Shown here: positions 35,619 through 45,010 of the stretch, in pieces
Position numbering within the stretch: position 1 is the first letter of the stretch
Layout of the letters: each line of letters starts with the position of its first letter
Assembly: GCA_013426805.1 (NCBI GenBank)
Contig: JACDZG010000030.1
Location: 1-64,000, forward strand
DNA from: Chromatiaceae bacterium
GTDB taxonomy: Bacteria; Pseudomonadota; Gammaproteobacteria; Chromatiales; Chromatiaceae
Direction: 5' to 3'
DNA: 64,000 nucleotides
The notes under the pieces: generated by a model
Databases searched by the model: none
What the model was told of the DNA's origin: nothing
What the model saw: only the letters and a program-made list of their open reading frames with translations
Program-made: the position numbers and the translations under genes

Positions 35619-36296
35619 ATGGAAATGCAAGCGCGAGCAACCGGGTTCGTCAGTCTTCCCGCGCGGGCCTCCTCCACGACCGCTGCCGACACGGCCTTTG
35701 AGCCCGCGCCCGATTGGGCCGCGGCGCCCTCAGTTGGTGCAAGTCCTTCGGCGCAGGGTGAGCAGACTCTGCTGCGGGTTGCCCGCGACCCGACGGATCC
35801 GCTGACCCTGGCCTTTGCGGGTGTGATCGGGCGGGCCTTGGCCGCCGGTCAGTGCCCGTTGATCCGCGGGTTGTCGGAGTCGGATTTTCGCCGACTGCTG
35901 AACACCTATTTTCCGGCAACCGAGCTGACGAATGGCGATTCCGGCCGGGACCCTGCGGTGCTGGACGAGCTTCAGGATCTCCTGGATCTGCTGCTGGAGT
36001 TCCGGAGGGAGCCCAGCGAAACCTTGGCCTGGCTCAGTCACGCGATTGCGTCGGCGGCCATGCGCGACAATCACCTGTGGCAGGATATGGGGTTGCCGAA
36101 CCGGCCCTTGTTGACCCGGCTGATGACCGAGAACTTTCCGGAACTGGCAAAGCGCAACGTCGGGGACATGAAATGGAAGAAGTTTTTCTACCGCCAACTG
36201 TGCGAGCGCGCCGCGGTGCCGATCTGCAAGTCGCCCAATTGTGCGGACTGCGTCGATTATCAGGTGTGTTTCGGCCATGAGCAGGAACCAACCTGA
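35619..36296 (+). CDS. nifQ: Nitrogen fixation protein NifQ
   Basis: 225 residues. NifQ carries a [Mo-Fe3-S4] cluster and supplies molybdenum for nitrogenase FeMo-cofactor synthesis. The C-terminal cysteine motif C-x4-C-x2-C-x5-C is exact (ICKSPNCADCVDYQVCFGHE). Upstream family features are FAGVIGRALAAGQCPLIRGL, HLWQDMGLPNRPLLTRLM and NVGDMKWKKFFYRQLC. ATG 35619 follows GAGGTC closely; the frame extends to 35544 without family similarity. No other nif gene is in the window, but modE lies 2.6 kb upstream. Confidence 0.92.
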   Translation: MEMQARATGFVSLPARASSTTAADTAFEPAPDWAAAPSVGASPSAQGEQTLLRVARDPTDPLTLAFAGVIGRALAAGQCPLIRGLSESDFRRLLNTYFPATELTNGDSGRDPAVLDELQDLLDLLLEFRREPSETLAWLSHAIASAAMRDNHLWQDMGLPNRPLLTRLMTENFPELAKRNVGDMKWKKFFYRQLCERAAVPICKSPNCADCVDYQVCFGHEQEPT

Positions 36297-36337
36297 AGCG
36301 TGCCGTCAGCCTTGAATCGGGTCGTCAGCCCTGGATC

Positions 36338-36354
36338 GGTTCGCGCAGCGAACC
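36338..36354. repeat. Short GGTTCGC/GCGAACC hairpin
   Basis: Seven-base inverted arms around gca, followed by ctac. Related in pattern to the 'gtagggtccgc...gcggacc' repeats at 17.2 and 24.4 kb. It lies in the 227-base gap between nifQ and the permease gene, which otherwise holds nothing recognised. Confidence 0.4.
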
Positions 36355-36523
36355 CTACACCTTCGCTTTCACCCGGAAACCGCGATAATCGCCGAGAGGA
36401 TCGGCCGGCTCCGCTCGACCACGCGGGAATCAAGGTATGCGATCATCCTTTCGCGTTAACGCGCGCTCATGCGCGGCGAAACGTGCTTCATCCGGTGTTC
36501 AGGTGCATTTTGTCGGAGGTCGT

Positions 36524-37921
36524 ATGCGACTGTCGGGACTGCTGCGGACCAAATCGATCAACGCGGATCACCGCCTGGGCGGGCCGGCGCTGCGCCCGGT
36601 GCTCGGTCCGGTGGACCTGACCCTGCTCGGGATCGGTGCCATCATCGGCGCCGGTATCTTCGTGCTGACCGGGGTCGCCGCGGCGACTCAGGCGGGACCG
36701 GCCATCATCCTGTCCTATCTGGTGGCGGGAACGGCCTGTGCCTTCAGCGCCCTGGCCTACGCGGAACTGGCCGCGTCCATCGGCGGCTGCGGCAGCGCCT
36801 ATGGTTACAGCTACGCGGGCCTGGGCGAGATCGTGGCCTGGATGATCGGCTGGGACCTGATCCTGGAATACGCGGTCGCGACCTCGGCGGTCGCCATCGG
36901 CTGGTCGGCCTATGCGGACAATGCACTGGAGGCGGTCGGGTTGGCGCTCCCCCCGGCACTGCAGCAAGGTCCGCTGGAGGGCGGTTGGATCAACCTGCCG
37001 GCCGCACTTATCGTGCTGACGCTGGGCGTGCTGCTGAGCATCGGGGTGCGCGAAAGCGCGCGGGTCAACGCCGTGATGGTGTTGGTCAAACTGTCCGCCA
37101 TCGCGGTGTTCGTCATCGTCGCCGCATCCCATGTGGAGCCGGCCAACTGGAGCCCCTTCATGCCCTTCGGCTGGAGCGGCGTGATGGGCGGAGCGGCGCT
37201 GATTTTCTTTGCCTATATCGGCTTCGATGCGGTCTCGACCGCGGCCGAAGAGGCGCGCAATCCCCAGCGTGACCTGCCGATCGGCATTCTGGTCTCGCTC
37301 GCGGTGTGCACCGTGATCTATATCCTGGTCGCCGGACTGCTGACCCTGGTGGTCGCCTACCCCACGCTGAACGTGGGCTCACCGGTGGCGGATGTGATGC
37401 TGCGTCTCGGCTATCCCTGGGCGGCCGGGGTGATCGCGGCCGGAGCCATTGCCGGGCTGACCACGGTGATGCTGGTGCTCTATTACGGGCTGACACGGGT
37501 GTTTCTGGCCATGTCGCGCGACGGGCTCCTGCCCCCGCTCTTTGCCCGGGTCAACCCGCGCACCGCGACCCCGGTCCGCGTGATCCTGATCAGTGGGTTG
37601 TTGATGGCGGCCATCGCGGGGTTCACCCCGATCGGGCAGGTGGCCGAGCTGGTCAATATCGGCACCCTGGCCGCTTTCTTTTTGGTGTGCCTGGGCGTGA
37701 TCTGGCTGCGTTATACCCATCCGGACCTGCCGCGCCCGTTCCGCACTCCCTGGTCGCCGCTGATCCCGCTGCTCGGCGCCGCCGCCTGCCTGTACCTGGC
37801 CATGCAACTGCCGCTGATCACCTGGCTGCGCTTCGGTCTGTGGTTGGCGCTCGGGCTCGTCATCTACTTCGCGTACTCGCGTCGGCATAGCGCGCTGGCG
37901 GTGGCGGAGTCGGGCGCGTAG
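36524..37921 (+). CDS. APC-family amino acid permease
   Basis: 465 residues with about 12 transmembrane helices. The first helix carries the transporter signature LLGIGAIIGAGIFVLTGVAA (unwound GxG substrate site), followed by AFSALAYAELAASIGGCGSAY. The later sequence IFFAYIGFDAVSTAAEEARN is typical of the cationic amino acid transporter/YfnA group. Substrate is not determinable. ATG 36524 has GGAGG five bases upstream and is preferred over a longer frame from 36437. Confidence 0.9.
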   Translation: MRLSGLLRTKSINADHRLGGPALRPVLGPVDLTLLGIGAIIGAGIFVLTGVAAATQAGPAIILSYLVAGTACAFSALAYAELAASIGGCGSAYGYSYAGLGEIVAWMIGWDLILEYAVATSAVAIGWSAYADNALEAVGLALPPALQQGPLEGGWINLPAALIVLTLGVLLSIGVRESARVNAVMVLVKLSAIAVFVIVAASHVEPANWSPFMPFGWSGVMGGAALIFFAYIGFDAVSTAAEEARNPQRDLPIGILVSLAVCTVIYILVAGLLTLVVAYPTLNVGSPVADVMLRLGYPWAAGVIAAGAIAGLTTVMLVLYYGLTRVFLAMSRDGLLPPLFARVNPRTATPVRVILISGLLMAAIAGFTPIGQVAELVNIGTLAAFFLVCLGVIWLRYTHPDLPRPFRTPWSPLIPLLGAAACLYLAMQLPLITWLRFGLWLALGLVIYFAYSRRHSALAVAESGA

Positions 37922-37942
37922 AGCCGTCGTACCTGATTTGGT

Positions 37943-37971
37943 GTAGGGGCGGGTTTGAAACCCGCCCCTAC
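37943..37971. repeat. Perfect GTAGGGGCGGGTTT hairpin
   Basis: gtaggggcgggttt and its exact complement aaacccgcccctac are separated by a single g. This is a widespread dispersed bacterial intergenic repeat. Placed 21 bases after the permease stop, it may also act in transcript 3'-end formation. Confidence 0.6.
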
Positions 37972-38128
37972 GGCCGCAATGACGATCGCGGCCGCCGCGA
38001 GGACGCCATCACCCCGCGCTTTACCGCGACCGCGCCCTGAGTCCATCATCGCCGCTTGGCGCTGGGTCGGCCGCGCGGAGCGGCCCCGCGCAATCCCTTT
38101 CGACCTCAAGAACATCTGGAGAATCCGT

Positions 38129-38344
38129 ATGCTGGACAAGAATCTGCTGGAGATACTGGTGTGCCCCGTGACCAAGGGGCCGCTGATTTATGATAAGGCG
38201 CGCTCGGAGCTGATCTCATGTTCCGGCCGGCTGGCCTATCCGGTGCGCGACGATATCCCGGTGATGCTCGAAGAAGAGGCGCGTCCGCTGACCGCCGAGG
38301 AGGCGGAGGCCTATCGTAAGGGTGGGGTCGCCGAGGCGGGTTGA
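38129..38344 (+). CDS. Trm112 family protein (YcaR-like)
   Basis: 71 residues. The zinc-ribbon-like Trm112 fold is shown by [17 protein letters not shown] and the second half [20 protein letters not shown]. Only one CxxT/C site is evident, as is common for bacterial members. Bacterial YcaR-type proteins have no firm role; eukaryotic Trm112 activates methyltransferases. ATG 38129 is close to a GGAGAA stretch. Convergent with hupV. Confidence 0.9.
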   Translation: MLDKNLLEILVCPVTKGPLIYDKARSELISCSGRLAYPVRDDIPVMLEEEARPLTAEEAEAYRKGGVAEAG

Positions 38345-38415
38345 GGGCCCGGCAGCCGCGCTGGGCGGCTTCTGCATTGTCATCGCGGCCGTGTCGGATC
38401 AGCGGTGTGGGCTCC

Positions 38416-39864
38416 TCAATGCACGGTGCAAACCATGCAGGGATCGAATGACCGAACGATATGTTGGACGCTGATGGGGGTGCGTTCGCCCGGGCGCACC
38501 GGGGCGCCGATCAAGGCTTGTTCGAGCGCGCCGGGAATGTTTCCCCGGTCGCGGGGTGAGAAATTCCAGGTGGTGGGGGCGATGATCTGATAGGTGTGGA
38601 TGCGCCCCTTGCGCACCCGCAGCCAGTGACCCAGGCTGCCGCGGGCGGCCTCCACCAGACCGGCGCCCTCCGCCTCGTCGGGCAATTCGCCGTGGCTGCA
38701 GAAGGGTTCGCCCGGCACCAGCCGACGTATCCAGTCGTCCATGGCCAGAGTCACCCGGGCCGTTTCCAGCAGGCGTGCGATCACCCGGTTCTGCACATTG
38801 CCGCCACTGTGCGCCACCAGATCGCGGATCAGCGGATGCCCGTCGACCATCTGGCGGGCCAGGGCGCCGACCTCGACCACCTGTCCATCCAGCCGCGGTG
38901 CCTTGCACCAGGTGTAGCCATCCGGGCGGTCCAGGTCCGGCAGAGTGACCCCCTGGGACGGATGCAGGGGCGCCTCGCCGCCAAGCATCCGGCTGTGGCT
39001 CAAATCCTCGGTGATGGCCGCGAGATCCAGGTGCCGCGGGCGTTGGTCCCACAGGCCGTAGCGCAAGAGCCGCCGGGCGCCGATCAGATAGTTCCCGAAG
39101 CTCATGAAGCGGTCGGTCGCACGGCCGAGCCGGTCCAGGCCGAGCTGCTGCGAACAGTGCAGGAAGTGTCTGAAGTCGCTGCTGTGCGGTGGCCGGGCGG
39201 CGGCCCAGCGTGCCAGTGCCGCGCCGCTGTCCAGGGCGACGATGGCGTCGAGCGTATCACCGAAGGTCCGGGTCTCCAGGAACCGGCGGAAGGCACCAAG
39301 GATAGCCAGTAGCCGGAGGCGCTCCTGGGCCTGGATCGGCCGAGTGGAGCCGCCCGGTTGCAGGCTCAGTGAGTGCGGCCACTTGCCGGCCAGGAGGCCC
39401 AGCAGGTGCAGGAATTGCGCGCGCGCGGGCGGCCACTCGCGGGCCGCCGTGCCGCTGTGGGCGCGGAAGCGCGCCGCCGCTGGTCCGTACCAGGACTCGG
39501 CGGCATAGACCGCGCGCGCGAAGTCCGGCATGAAGAAGAGATAGAAGTGGGTCAGGTGATCGGCCAGGTTCTCGGCGGCCAGCATGAGATTGGTGGCCAG
39601 TTCGCCGTTGGGCGGCATTTGCAGGTTCTGCGCATCGGCCAGGGCATAGGCGGCGGCCATGGATTGTGAGACGGAGCAGATGCCGCACAGGCGCGGGGTC
39701 AGCACCAGGGCGTCGCGCGGGTCCTTGCCTTGCAGGATCTGCTCGAAGCCCCGGTACAGCGGCGCATTGGCCCAGGCTTGGGTGACCTGCCCGTCGGTGA
39801 TCTCAAGCCGGACCTCCAGGTCCCCTTCGACGCGGTTGAAGGGGCCGACGGTGATCAATGCCAC
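38416..39864 (-). CDS. hupV: Regulatory [NiFe]-hydrogenase (H2 sensor) large subunit HupV/HoxC
   Basis: 482 residues. Nickel-binding L1 is RLCGICSVSQS, with Ser-Gln where catalytic uptake enzymes usually have a conserved His; L2 at the very end is DPCMVCTVH. The protein stops at this His, so it lacks the C-terminal peptide that is cleaved during maturation of energy-converting hydrogenases. Both points are hallmarks of group 2b sensors (HupUV, HoxBC), which bind H2 and signal through HupT to HupR. It normally follows hupU directly; here hupU is 7 kb (broken copy) or 20 kb (intact copy) away. Confidence 0.93.
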   Translation of the reverse strand: MALITVGPFNRVEGDLEVRLEITDGQVTQAWANAPLYRGFEQILQGKDPRDALVLTPRLCGICSVSQSMAAAYALADAQNLQMPPNGELATNLMLAAENLADHLTHFYLFFMPDFARAVYAAESWYGPAAARFRAHSGTAAREWPPARAQFLHLLGLLAGKWPHSLSLQPGGSTRPIQAQERLRLLAILGAFRRFLETRTFGDTLDAIVALDSGAALARWAAARPPHSSDFRHFLHCSQQLGLDRLGRATDRFMSFGNYLIGARRLLRYGLWDQRPRHLDLAAITEDLSHSRMLGGEAPLHPSQGVTLPDLDRPDGYTWCKAPRLDGQVVEVGALARQMVDGHPLIRDLVAHSGGNVQNRVIARLLETARVTLAMDDWIRRLVPGEPFCSHGELPDEAEGAGLVEAARGSLGHWLRVRKGRIHTYQIIAPTTWNFSPRDRGNIPGALEQALIGAPVRPGERTPISVQHIVRSFDPCMVCTVH

Positions 39865-40053
39865 GCGGGGTCACCGTGATGGCGCGGTTTGTCCATTAGG
39901 GAACGCCTTTGGTGTCTTGGTCGTAATCGTTGTCGTAATCGAGTTTATCGCAGCGCCCAGGATGCTCTCGCAGGCGTTTATCATCGTTGCGACCAGTGTT
40001 CGGGTGTCGTATAAGATATCGAGGCTTGACGATGAAAGTCGCGCAGCGACCCT

Positions 40054-40146
40054 GTGGGAGCGGCGTCCCGCCGCGATGGGGCCGGGCGCGTAGCCCTACC
40101 GTTCGAGGTCTCCGCAGCACCCATCGCGGCGGGACGCCGCTCCCAC
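40054..40146. repeat. 27-base perfect inverted repeat
   Basis: Arms 40054-40080 (gtgggagcggcgtcccgccg + cgatggg) and 40120-40146 are exact reverse complements around a 39-base centre. The arm sequence is a known kind of dispersed 'TGTGGGAGCGGC...GCGATGGG' intergenic repeat of gammaproteobacteria. It lies in the 816-base gap upstream of hupV that also holds the TIGR02452 fragment. Confidence 0.75.
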
Positions 40147-40380
40147 GGGGGACGTTCATCTTACTCGTTGCGGGCGCCGCCGTATTCGCGACTATAGCGG
40201 CAAGAATCCCGAACTGGTGGCTCTGGCCGCCGCGCTGGAGACCGGTCGAGCGTCACCGCGAGCCGTTGGGCAGCCGCGGCGTCAAGGCGGCCGTGTATGA
40301 GTCGGGTAATGCCCTGCGCAGCCGCGGGGGAAGTGGTGACCGCATCCGGGATCGAGCGACACCAGAGCAATCGCGGTCAG

Positions 40381-40640
40381 TAGAGCCTCCTGTGCCGCTC
40401 CAGCGCGCTCTTCGCCACCCTGTCCGCTGATTCCATGTACGCCGCCCACGCCGCGCGGCCCCTGCCGGACTCGACCGACTGGGCGATCCTTTCCCCGGAC
40501 GTGCCGGTCTTGCGCCGATGACGGCACGCCGCTGGACCAGCCCTGGCCGCTCGGTATCCTGACCTGCGCCGCGCCCTACGGGGCCAGGAGGCCGCTGCCG
40601 ACTTGATGCGGACCCGCATCCGCCGGGCGTTGGCCATCGC
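40381..40640 (+). pseudogene. Fragment of a TIGR02452-type gene (partial tandem copy)
   Basis: One frame reads LLCRSSALFATL, MYAAHAARPLPDSTDWAILS and PDVPVLRR then stops. A shifted frame continues with GILTCAAPYG. These match, with substitutions, residues about 135-205 of the gene immediately downstream at 40682. It is therefore a decayed partial copy with at least one frameshift and no start. The 180 bases to its left hold no clear gene. Confidence 0.7.
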
Positions 40641-40681
40641 CGGTCGGCAACCGCCGCGATCACGATGCCAACGAGGACATC

Positions 40682-41554
40682 ATGAACGAACTCATTCTGT
40701 TGCCTTGTCTCGATTCCGAGGAACGGGCGGCCCGCTGCCGGGAGGTCCTGGACATCCCGCGGGCACGCGCCGCTGCACTGGGTCGCGCCGCGGCGCAGGC
40801 CGCAGAGACGGGGGGCTACGCCAGCGCTGAGGGCTATCCCGTGCAGTGGCAGGCGGCAGTCGCCCAAGCCGTTGCAGCAAAGCGCAGCCTGTCTCCGGAT
40901 ACCGTCCTGCCGATACCCGCGGTTTTTCGGAATGCCCAGACCAGGGTCCAGGTTGCCAACAAACCCACCCTGGCGGCCGCCCGCCGGCTGGTCGACGCGG
41001 GCGAGCGGGTGCTGGCGCTCAACTTCACCAACGGACTCCACTCTGGCGGCGGCTTCCTGAGCGGTGCCCATGCTCAGGAAGAAGTGCTGTGCCGGTCCAA
41101 CGCCCTTTACGCCACCCTGCGCGGCGATCCCATGTACGCCGCACACGCGGCCCGGACCTTGCCGGATTCGACCGACTGGGCCATCCTCTCCCCGGAGGTG
41201 CCGGTCTTCCGCACGGACGATGGCACCACCCTTCCGGCGCCTTGGGCGCTCAGCGTGTTCAGCTGTGCCGCACCCTATGCACCGGGCATCGGCCAACCGC
41301 TGGCAGGTGATCTGTCGGCCGTTCGCATCCGGCGCGTCTTGGCGATTGCCCGGGCTTACGACTATTCTGCACTGGTCCTGGGCGCCTGGGGCTACGGCGC
41401 CTTTGGCAACGACCCCGCCCGCACCGCGCGCGACTTCCATGCTGCGCTTGCCTGAGAGTTCGCCGGCACCTTTGCGCAGGTGGTCTTCGCTATTGCTCAT
41501 TGGTCGCCGGATCGACGCTATCTGGCGCCGTTTCGAGACTGGCTTGGGTCTTGA
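40682..41554 (+). pseudogene. TIGR02452 family protein (microbial PARG-like, DUF2263) with in-frame stop
   Basis: The frame encodes 257 residues to a TGA at 41453-41455. Translation then continues in the same frame for another 32 codons (EFAGTFAQVVFAIAHW...), which is the normal C-terminal strand of the family, to TGA 41552. Family features are LNFTNGLHSGGGFLSGAHAQ and EEVLCRSNALYATL, the PARG-like macrodomain loop region. The interrupted position probably was a Gly codon (GGA to TGA). The fold is that of bacterial poly(ADP-ribose) glycohydrolases. A shortened 257-residue product may still be made. Confidence 0.75.
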
Positions 41555-41608
41555 CCTCCGCCCTCAATCGTGGCGTCATTGCCGCAATAAACGCCAGAAA
41601 GCTCGCCT

Positions 41609-41882
41609 AGCACCGACAGACAGCGCCGTCAGACCTTCCGCTTCGACCTGATCGAAATGGTCATCTGGCAACTCTCGCAGGCCGACGCGGAGCGCCCGCA
41701 CGGGCTGAAGTACCGCCTGGCCTAAGTCCGGGGACCGAGAGCGTATCGTTGGCTACGACAACGCGCGCGGCAAGGGCGACCACAAGCACTTGGCCGGACG
41801 GGAAGAACCTTACACCTTCGACAACGTCCGGACTTTGCTCGACGATTTCTGGGCCGATGTCAGGATCCTGACCGATGACTGA
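41609..41882 (+). pseudogene. tumE-like toxin (DUF6516), frameshifted and 5'-truncated
   Basis: One frame gives FRFDLIEMVIWQLSQADAER and PHGLKYRLA then TAA at 41723. The next frame continues with ERIVGYDNARGKGDHKHLAG and REEPYTFDNVRTLLDDFWAD to TGA 41880. Together these are the C-terminal two thirds of TumE toxins. One indel around 41722-41735 would restore it, and the N-terminus is missing. The stop overlaps the start of the following tumA-like gene. Confidence 0.7.
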
Positions 41883-42240
41883 ACGACGTATCCTTCGCAT
41901 CGAGATCTCAACGCCGCAGGCCGCGATGGAGGCGTTCGCACGAACCTGGGAACGATTGGAACGTGGCGAAGCGATTAGCCCGGTGGAATCCATTGGCTTC
42001 GAGAGCCTGTCCGAATTACTGAGTACCCTGACGCCAGCGCGTTGGAATCTCATCCAAACGAGCAAGCGCCGCGGGCCAACATTTATTGGCGACCTTGCCG
42101 AGTCCGTTGAACACGACGGGATCACTGGCCGCACCGATATCGGAACCTTGATCGATCTTGGTATCCTGGAAATCGACGAAGACCAGCGCGCCTTCGTCCC
42201 GTGGGATGAGATTGATCTAAGGGTGCCGCTGGCGGCTTGA
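41875..42240 (+). CDS. TumA-like antitoxin / HTH protein
   Basis: 121 residues (RILRIEISTPQAAMEAFART...). The C-terminal half (RWNLIQTSKRRGPTFIGDLA, then HDGITGRTDIGTLIDLGIL) is a helix-turn-helix resembling the antitoxin partner of TumE. It overlaps the tumE remnant by eight bases, as in intact pairs. With the toxin broken, this is an orphan antitoxin. The 162 bases downstream hold nothing recognised. Confidence 0.7.
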   Translation: MTERRILRIEISTPQAAMEAFARTWERLERGEAISPVESIGFESLSELLSTLTPARWNLIQTSKRRGPTFIGDLAESVEHDGITGRTDIGTLIDLGILEIDEDQRAFVPWDEIDLRVPLAA

Positions 42241-42402
42241 CGTTGTCGAGCATTTGGTTTATCGGAGTTAGGCGGCTCGGCAGCCGCGGCCCAACCGGAC
42301 CGCATCTACCGGCGATCCAACCGCAGTGGAGCATACAGTTCCCCGAAATTTGATTCCTAGTCTTTGTCCACCCGAATGTGCCATTAAGGAGCTTCACTGG
42401 TT

Positions 42403-44199
42403 GTGTCTACCCAACGTTACTCGGTTGCCCCCCACCCGATCGAAACCCTGCTGACTTGGGTCAAGTCCGGCGATATCGCGATCCCGGAGATTCAGCGTCC
42501 CTTTGTCTGGGATGCCACCAAGGTGCGAAATCTACTGGACTCTCTTTATCAGGGGTATCCAATCGGATATCTTATAACCTGGCGTAATCCGACCATCAGA
42601 CTCAAAGATGGAACTTCGGCCGCTGGCAAGCGCATTCTTATCGACGGCCAGCAACGGGTCACCGCGCTGATGGCGGCACTGCTCGGGCGGGAGGTCCTGA
42701 CCAAAGATTACGAGACCGTGCGCATCCGCATCGCTTTTCATCCCCAGGAGGAACGTTTCGAGGTCGCAAATCCAGCGATTCGCAAGGATGCAGCTTGGAT
42801 CGATGACATTGCCGATGTCTTTTCGCCTGAGGCGAAAATTTTCCAACTCGTTGGGGATTACTGCGGCAGAAATCCGGGAACGACTCAGGACGCGGTTTTC
42901 GGGAGCATCGGGAAGCTGCTTAAGATCGTCAACAACCATGTTGGTATTATCGATCTTGCAGACGATCTCGATATCGAAACGGTCACCGAGATTTTCATCC
43001 GGGTGAATTCGGCGGGGGCCGAGCTCTCTCAGGCGGACTTCGCGATGTCTAAGATTGCCGTCAATGAGAGCTACGGCGGCAATCTACTGCGCAAGGCCAT
43101 CGACTATTTCTGCCACCTGGCGGTTGCCCCCGAGTTCCTGAGCCGCATCGAGAAATCCGACAAGGCCTTCGCGCAATCGGAGTTTCTGCCCCAAATGCGA
43201 TGGCTCAAGGATGTGAGCGATGATCTGTACGACCCGACCTACACGGATATGCTTCGGGTAGCCTTCACGTCAGAGTTCGGTCGCGGTAAGCTCCAGGATC
43301 TGGTCGCCCTCCTATCCGGTCGAAATTTCGAGACCAAGCAGTTCGAGGAGTCGATTGCCGAGGACGCCTTTTCCCGGCTCAAGAAAGGCATCGTGGCGTT
43401 CATCAACAAGAACCATTTTGACAGGTTCACGATGATCTTGCGGTCGGCCGGTTTTGTGACAAGCGACCTCATCGGCGGCCGGAATGCCGTCAATTTCGCC
43501 TACATTTTGTATTTGCGCGGAAGGGCCGAAAAGTTGCCAGCCGCAGACCTTGAACGCATCGTAAGACGCTGGTACGTCATGTCTGTCCTGCGCGGTCGCT
43601 ATACCGGGAGTCCGGAGACCGCCTTCGATCTCGATATCCGGCAGGTGGCGGCACGCGGCCTGCTTGGCTATGCCGAATCGGTTGTCGAGAACGAGCTCCC
43701 CGAGAGTTTTTGGATCGGTATGCTGCCGCAGTTGATGGATACCTCGTCGGCCCAGAGTCCCTATTTTCTCGCTTATAAGGCAGCGCAGGCGAAGCTGGCA
43801 GATAAAGGCTTCCTTTCGAAAGACATATCGGTGCTTGACTTGCTGTTGAATCGCACGGACGTGCATCATGTCTACCCGCGTAATCATCTAAAGAAGCAAG
43901 GTCTGTCGCGTGGACGCTACAATCAGATCGCCAACTTTGTTTTGACGCAGAGCGAGATCAATATCGCCATTGGAGATAAGCAGCCCGAGCAGTATTTCGA
44001 CGAACTCGCAGAACAATGCAAGGGCGGCAAGAGGCGCTACGGGGGGATTGTAGGCGTTGATGAAATGAAGACCAATCTGAGAATTAGCTGCATCCCTGAG
44101 CGCATGCTGGACGGCGAGATACCAGCTTATGACGATTTCCTGGAGGAACGCCGCCGGCTGATGGCGTTGAAGATCAAACGGTGGTTCGATACGCTGTGA
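42403..44199 (+). CDS. GmrSD-like restriction protein (DUF262 + HNH-type C-terminus)
   Basis: 598 residues. The N-terminal DUF262 domain shows [37 protein letters not shown] and [17 protein letters not shown] (intact DGQQR). The middle has [20 protein letters not shown]. The C-terminus has [16 protein letters not shown] and [20 protein letters not shown], a His-His-based HNH/DUF1524-type nuclease motif. This is the layout of single-chain GmrSD type IV restriction enzymes that cut modified phage DNA. The start is GTG 42403 with AAGGAG 12 bases upstream. Apparently intact. Confidence 0.88.
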   Translation: MSTQRYSVAPHPIETLLTWVKSGDIAIPEIQRPFVWDATKVRNLLDSLYQGYPIGYLITWRNPTIRLKDGTSAAGKRILIDGQQRVTALMAALLGREVLTKDYETVRIRIAFHPQEERFEVANPAIRKDAAWIDDIADVFSPEAKIFQLVGDYCGRNPGTTQDAVFGSIGKLLKIVNNHVGIIDLADDLDIETVTEIFIRVNSAGAELSQADFAMSKIAVNESYGGNLLRKAIDYFCHLAVAPEFLSRIEKSDKAFAQSEFLPQMRWLKDVSDDLYDPTYTDMLRVAFTSEFGRGKLQDLVALLSGRNFETKQFEESIAEDAFSRLKKGIVAFINKNHFDRFTMILRSAGFVTSDLIGGRNAVNFAYILYLRGRAEKLPAADLERIVRRWYVMSVLRGRYTGSPETAFDLDIRQVAARGLLGYAESVVENELPESFWIGMLPQLMDTSSAQSPYFLAYKAAQAKLADKGFLSKDISVLDLLLNRTDVHHVYPRNHLKKQGLSRGRYNQIANFVLTQSEINIAIGDKQPEQYFDELAEQCKGGKRRYGGIVGVDEMKTNLRISCIPERMLDGEIPAYDDFLEERRRLMALKIKRWFDTL

Positions 44200-44359
44200 C
44201 GCAGCAAACAGGGACAAAGGGGCCGGGGTCGAATAGCGCTACTGACGGACGCTGCAAAACCATTGCTTGGTAATGCGTAAAGCTTTCAGCTTAATGCGCT
44301 TCATTACGCCGATTGCGGGCAACCCTTGTCACACATTTCCCTCGCTTAGCAGTGCGTTT

Positions 44360-44617
44360 ATGCAATGGCAAGAAATCCGCGGCCACTACCCGCAACAGTG
44401 GCTTCTGCTGGAGGCGGTCAAGGCTCATTCCGAAGGCGACCGGCGTATTCTCGACCAATTGGCGGTGCTTGACGCCTTCCCCGATTCGGCGACGGCCCTG
44501 AGCGCCTACGCCAGGATTCATCGCGAAGTCCCGCAACGGGAGTTTTACGTCTTCCACACCAGCCGGGATACGCTGGACATCCGGGAGCGGCAGTGGCTTG
44601 GCATCCGGAGCGCGTGA
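44360..44617 (+). CDS. Conserved small protein of unknown function, retropepsin-linked
   Basis: 85 residues beginning MQWQEIRGHYPQQWLLLEAV, with RRILDQLAVLDAFPDSATAL and REFYVFHTSRDTLDIRERQW. I recognise the pattern as a conserved hypothetical family paired with a small retropepsin-like gene in cyanobacteria and Chromatiaceae. No function is known. The stop overlaps the next gene's ATG (TGATG), the arrangement expected of the pair. An in-frame ATG at 44267 exists but adds non-conserved sequence. Confidence 0.65.
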   Translation: MQWQEIRGHYPQQWLLLEAVKAHSEGDRRILDQLAVLDAFPDSATALSAYARIHREVPQREFYVFHTSRDTLDIRERQWLGIRSA

Positions 44618-44979
44618 TGAATATCGAGCTGCGTCTTGGTTTGCCTTATATCAGCGCAGACATTGAGTACCGCGGACGGCAGGTCAAGATCGAGAATGTC
44701 TTACTGGATACGGGCTCGGCCGGATGGATTTTCGACGCGGACCGATTGTCGGCTATCGGGCTGCACTACGAGCCGCATCATTGGCGCCGAGTGGATCAAT
44801 TCGGGAGAATCAACTATGACTGTTGCAGAGTTGGCATACGAACAGATCAAGACGCTACCCGAGAACCAGGCTCGGGAGGTACTGGATTTCATCGGTTACC
44901 TAAAGGAAAAGAGCGAGCGGGTGGAGTGGGAGGATCTGATGGGTGCCCAAGCGGGTTCGCTCGCCTCCGTCTGGGATAA
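44617..44979 (+). pseudogene. Retropepsin-like aspartic protease gene, 3' part lost
   Basis: The first 60 residues match small retropepsins: MNIELRLGLPYISADIEYRG and the active-site VLLDTGSAGWIFDADRL. After about residue 60 the frame runs out of phase through the downstream DUF2281 gene and no second half (ILGMDFL-type strand) is seen. I infer fusion or deletion around 44790-44815. The N-terminal DTG triad alone is unlikely to be active. Confidence 0.55.
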
Positions 44980-45010
44980 TCCGGAAGATGAGGTGTGGAA
45001 TGATCTATAG
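44816..45010 (+). CDS. DUF2281-type antitoxin
   Basis: 64 residues. MTVAELAYEQIKTLPENQAR, EVLDFIGYLKEK and the C-terminal VWDNPEDEVWNDL are the family pattern. Such proteins are antitoxins encoded before PemK/MazF-like or PIN toxins. Its stop overlaps the ATG of a short mazF-like remnant, so the toxin is lost and this is an orphan antitoxin. GGGAGA lies eight bases upstream of the ATG. Confidence 0.7.
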   Translation: MTVAELAYEQIKTLPENQAREVLDFIGYLKEKSERVEWEDLMGAQAGSLASVWDNPEDEVWNDL

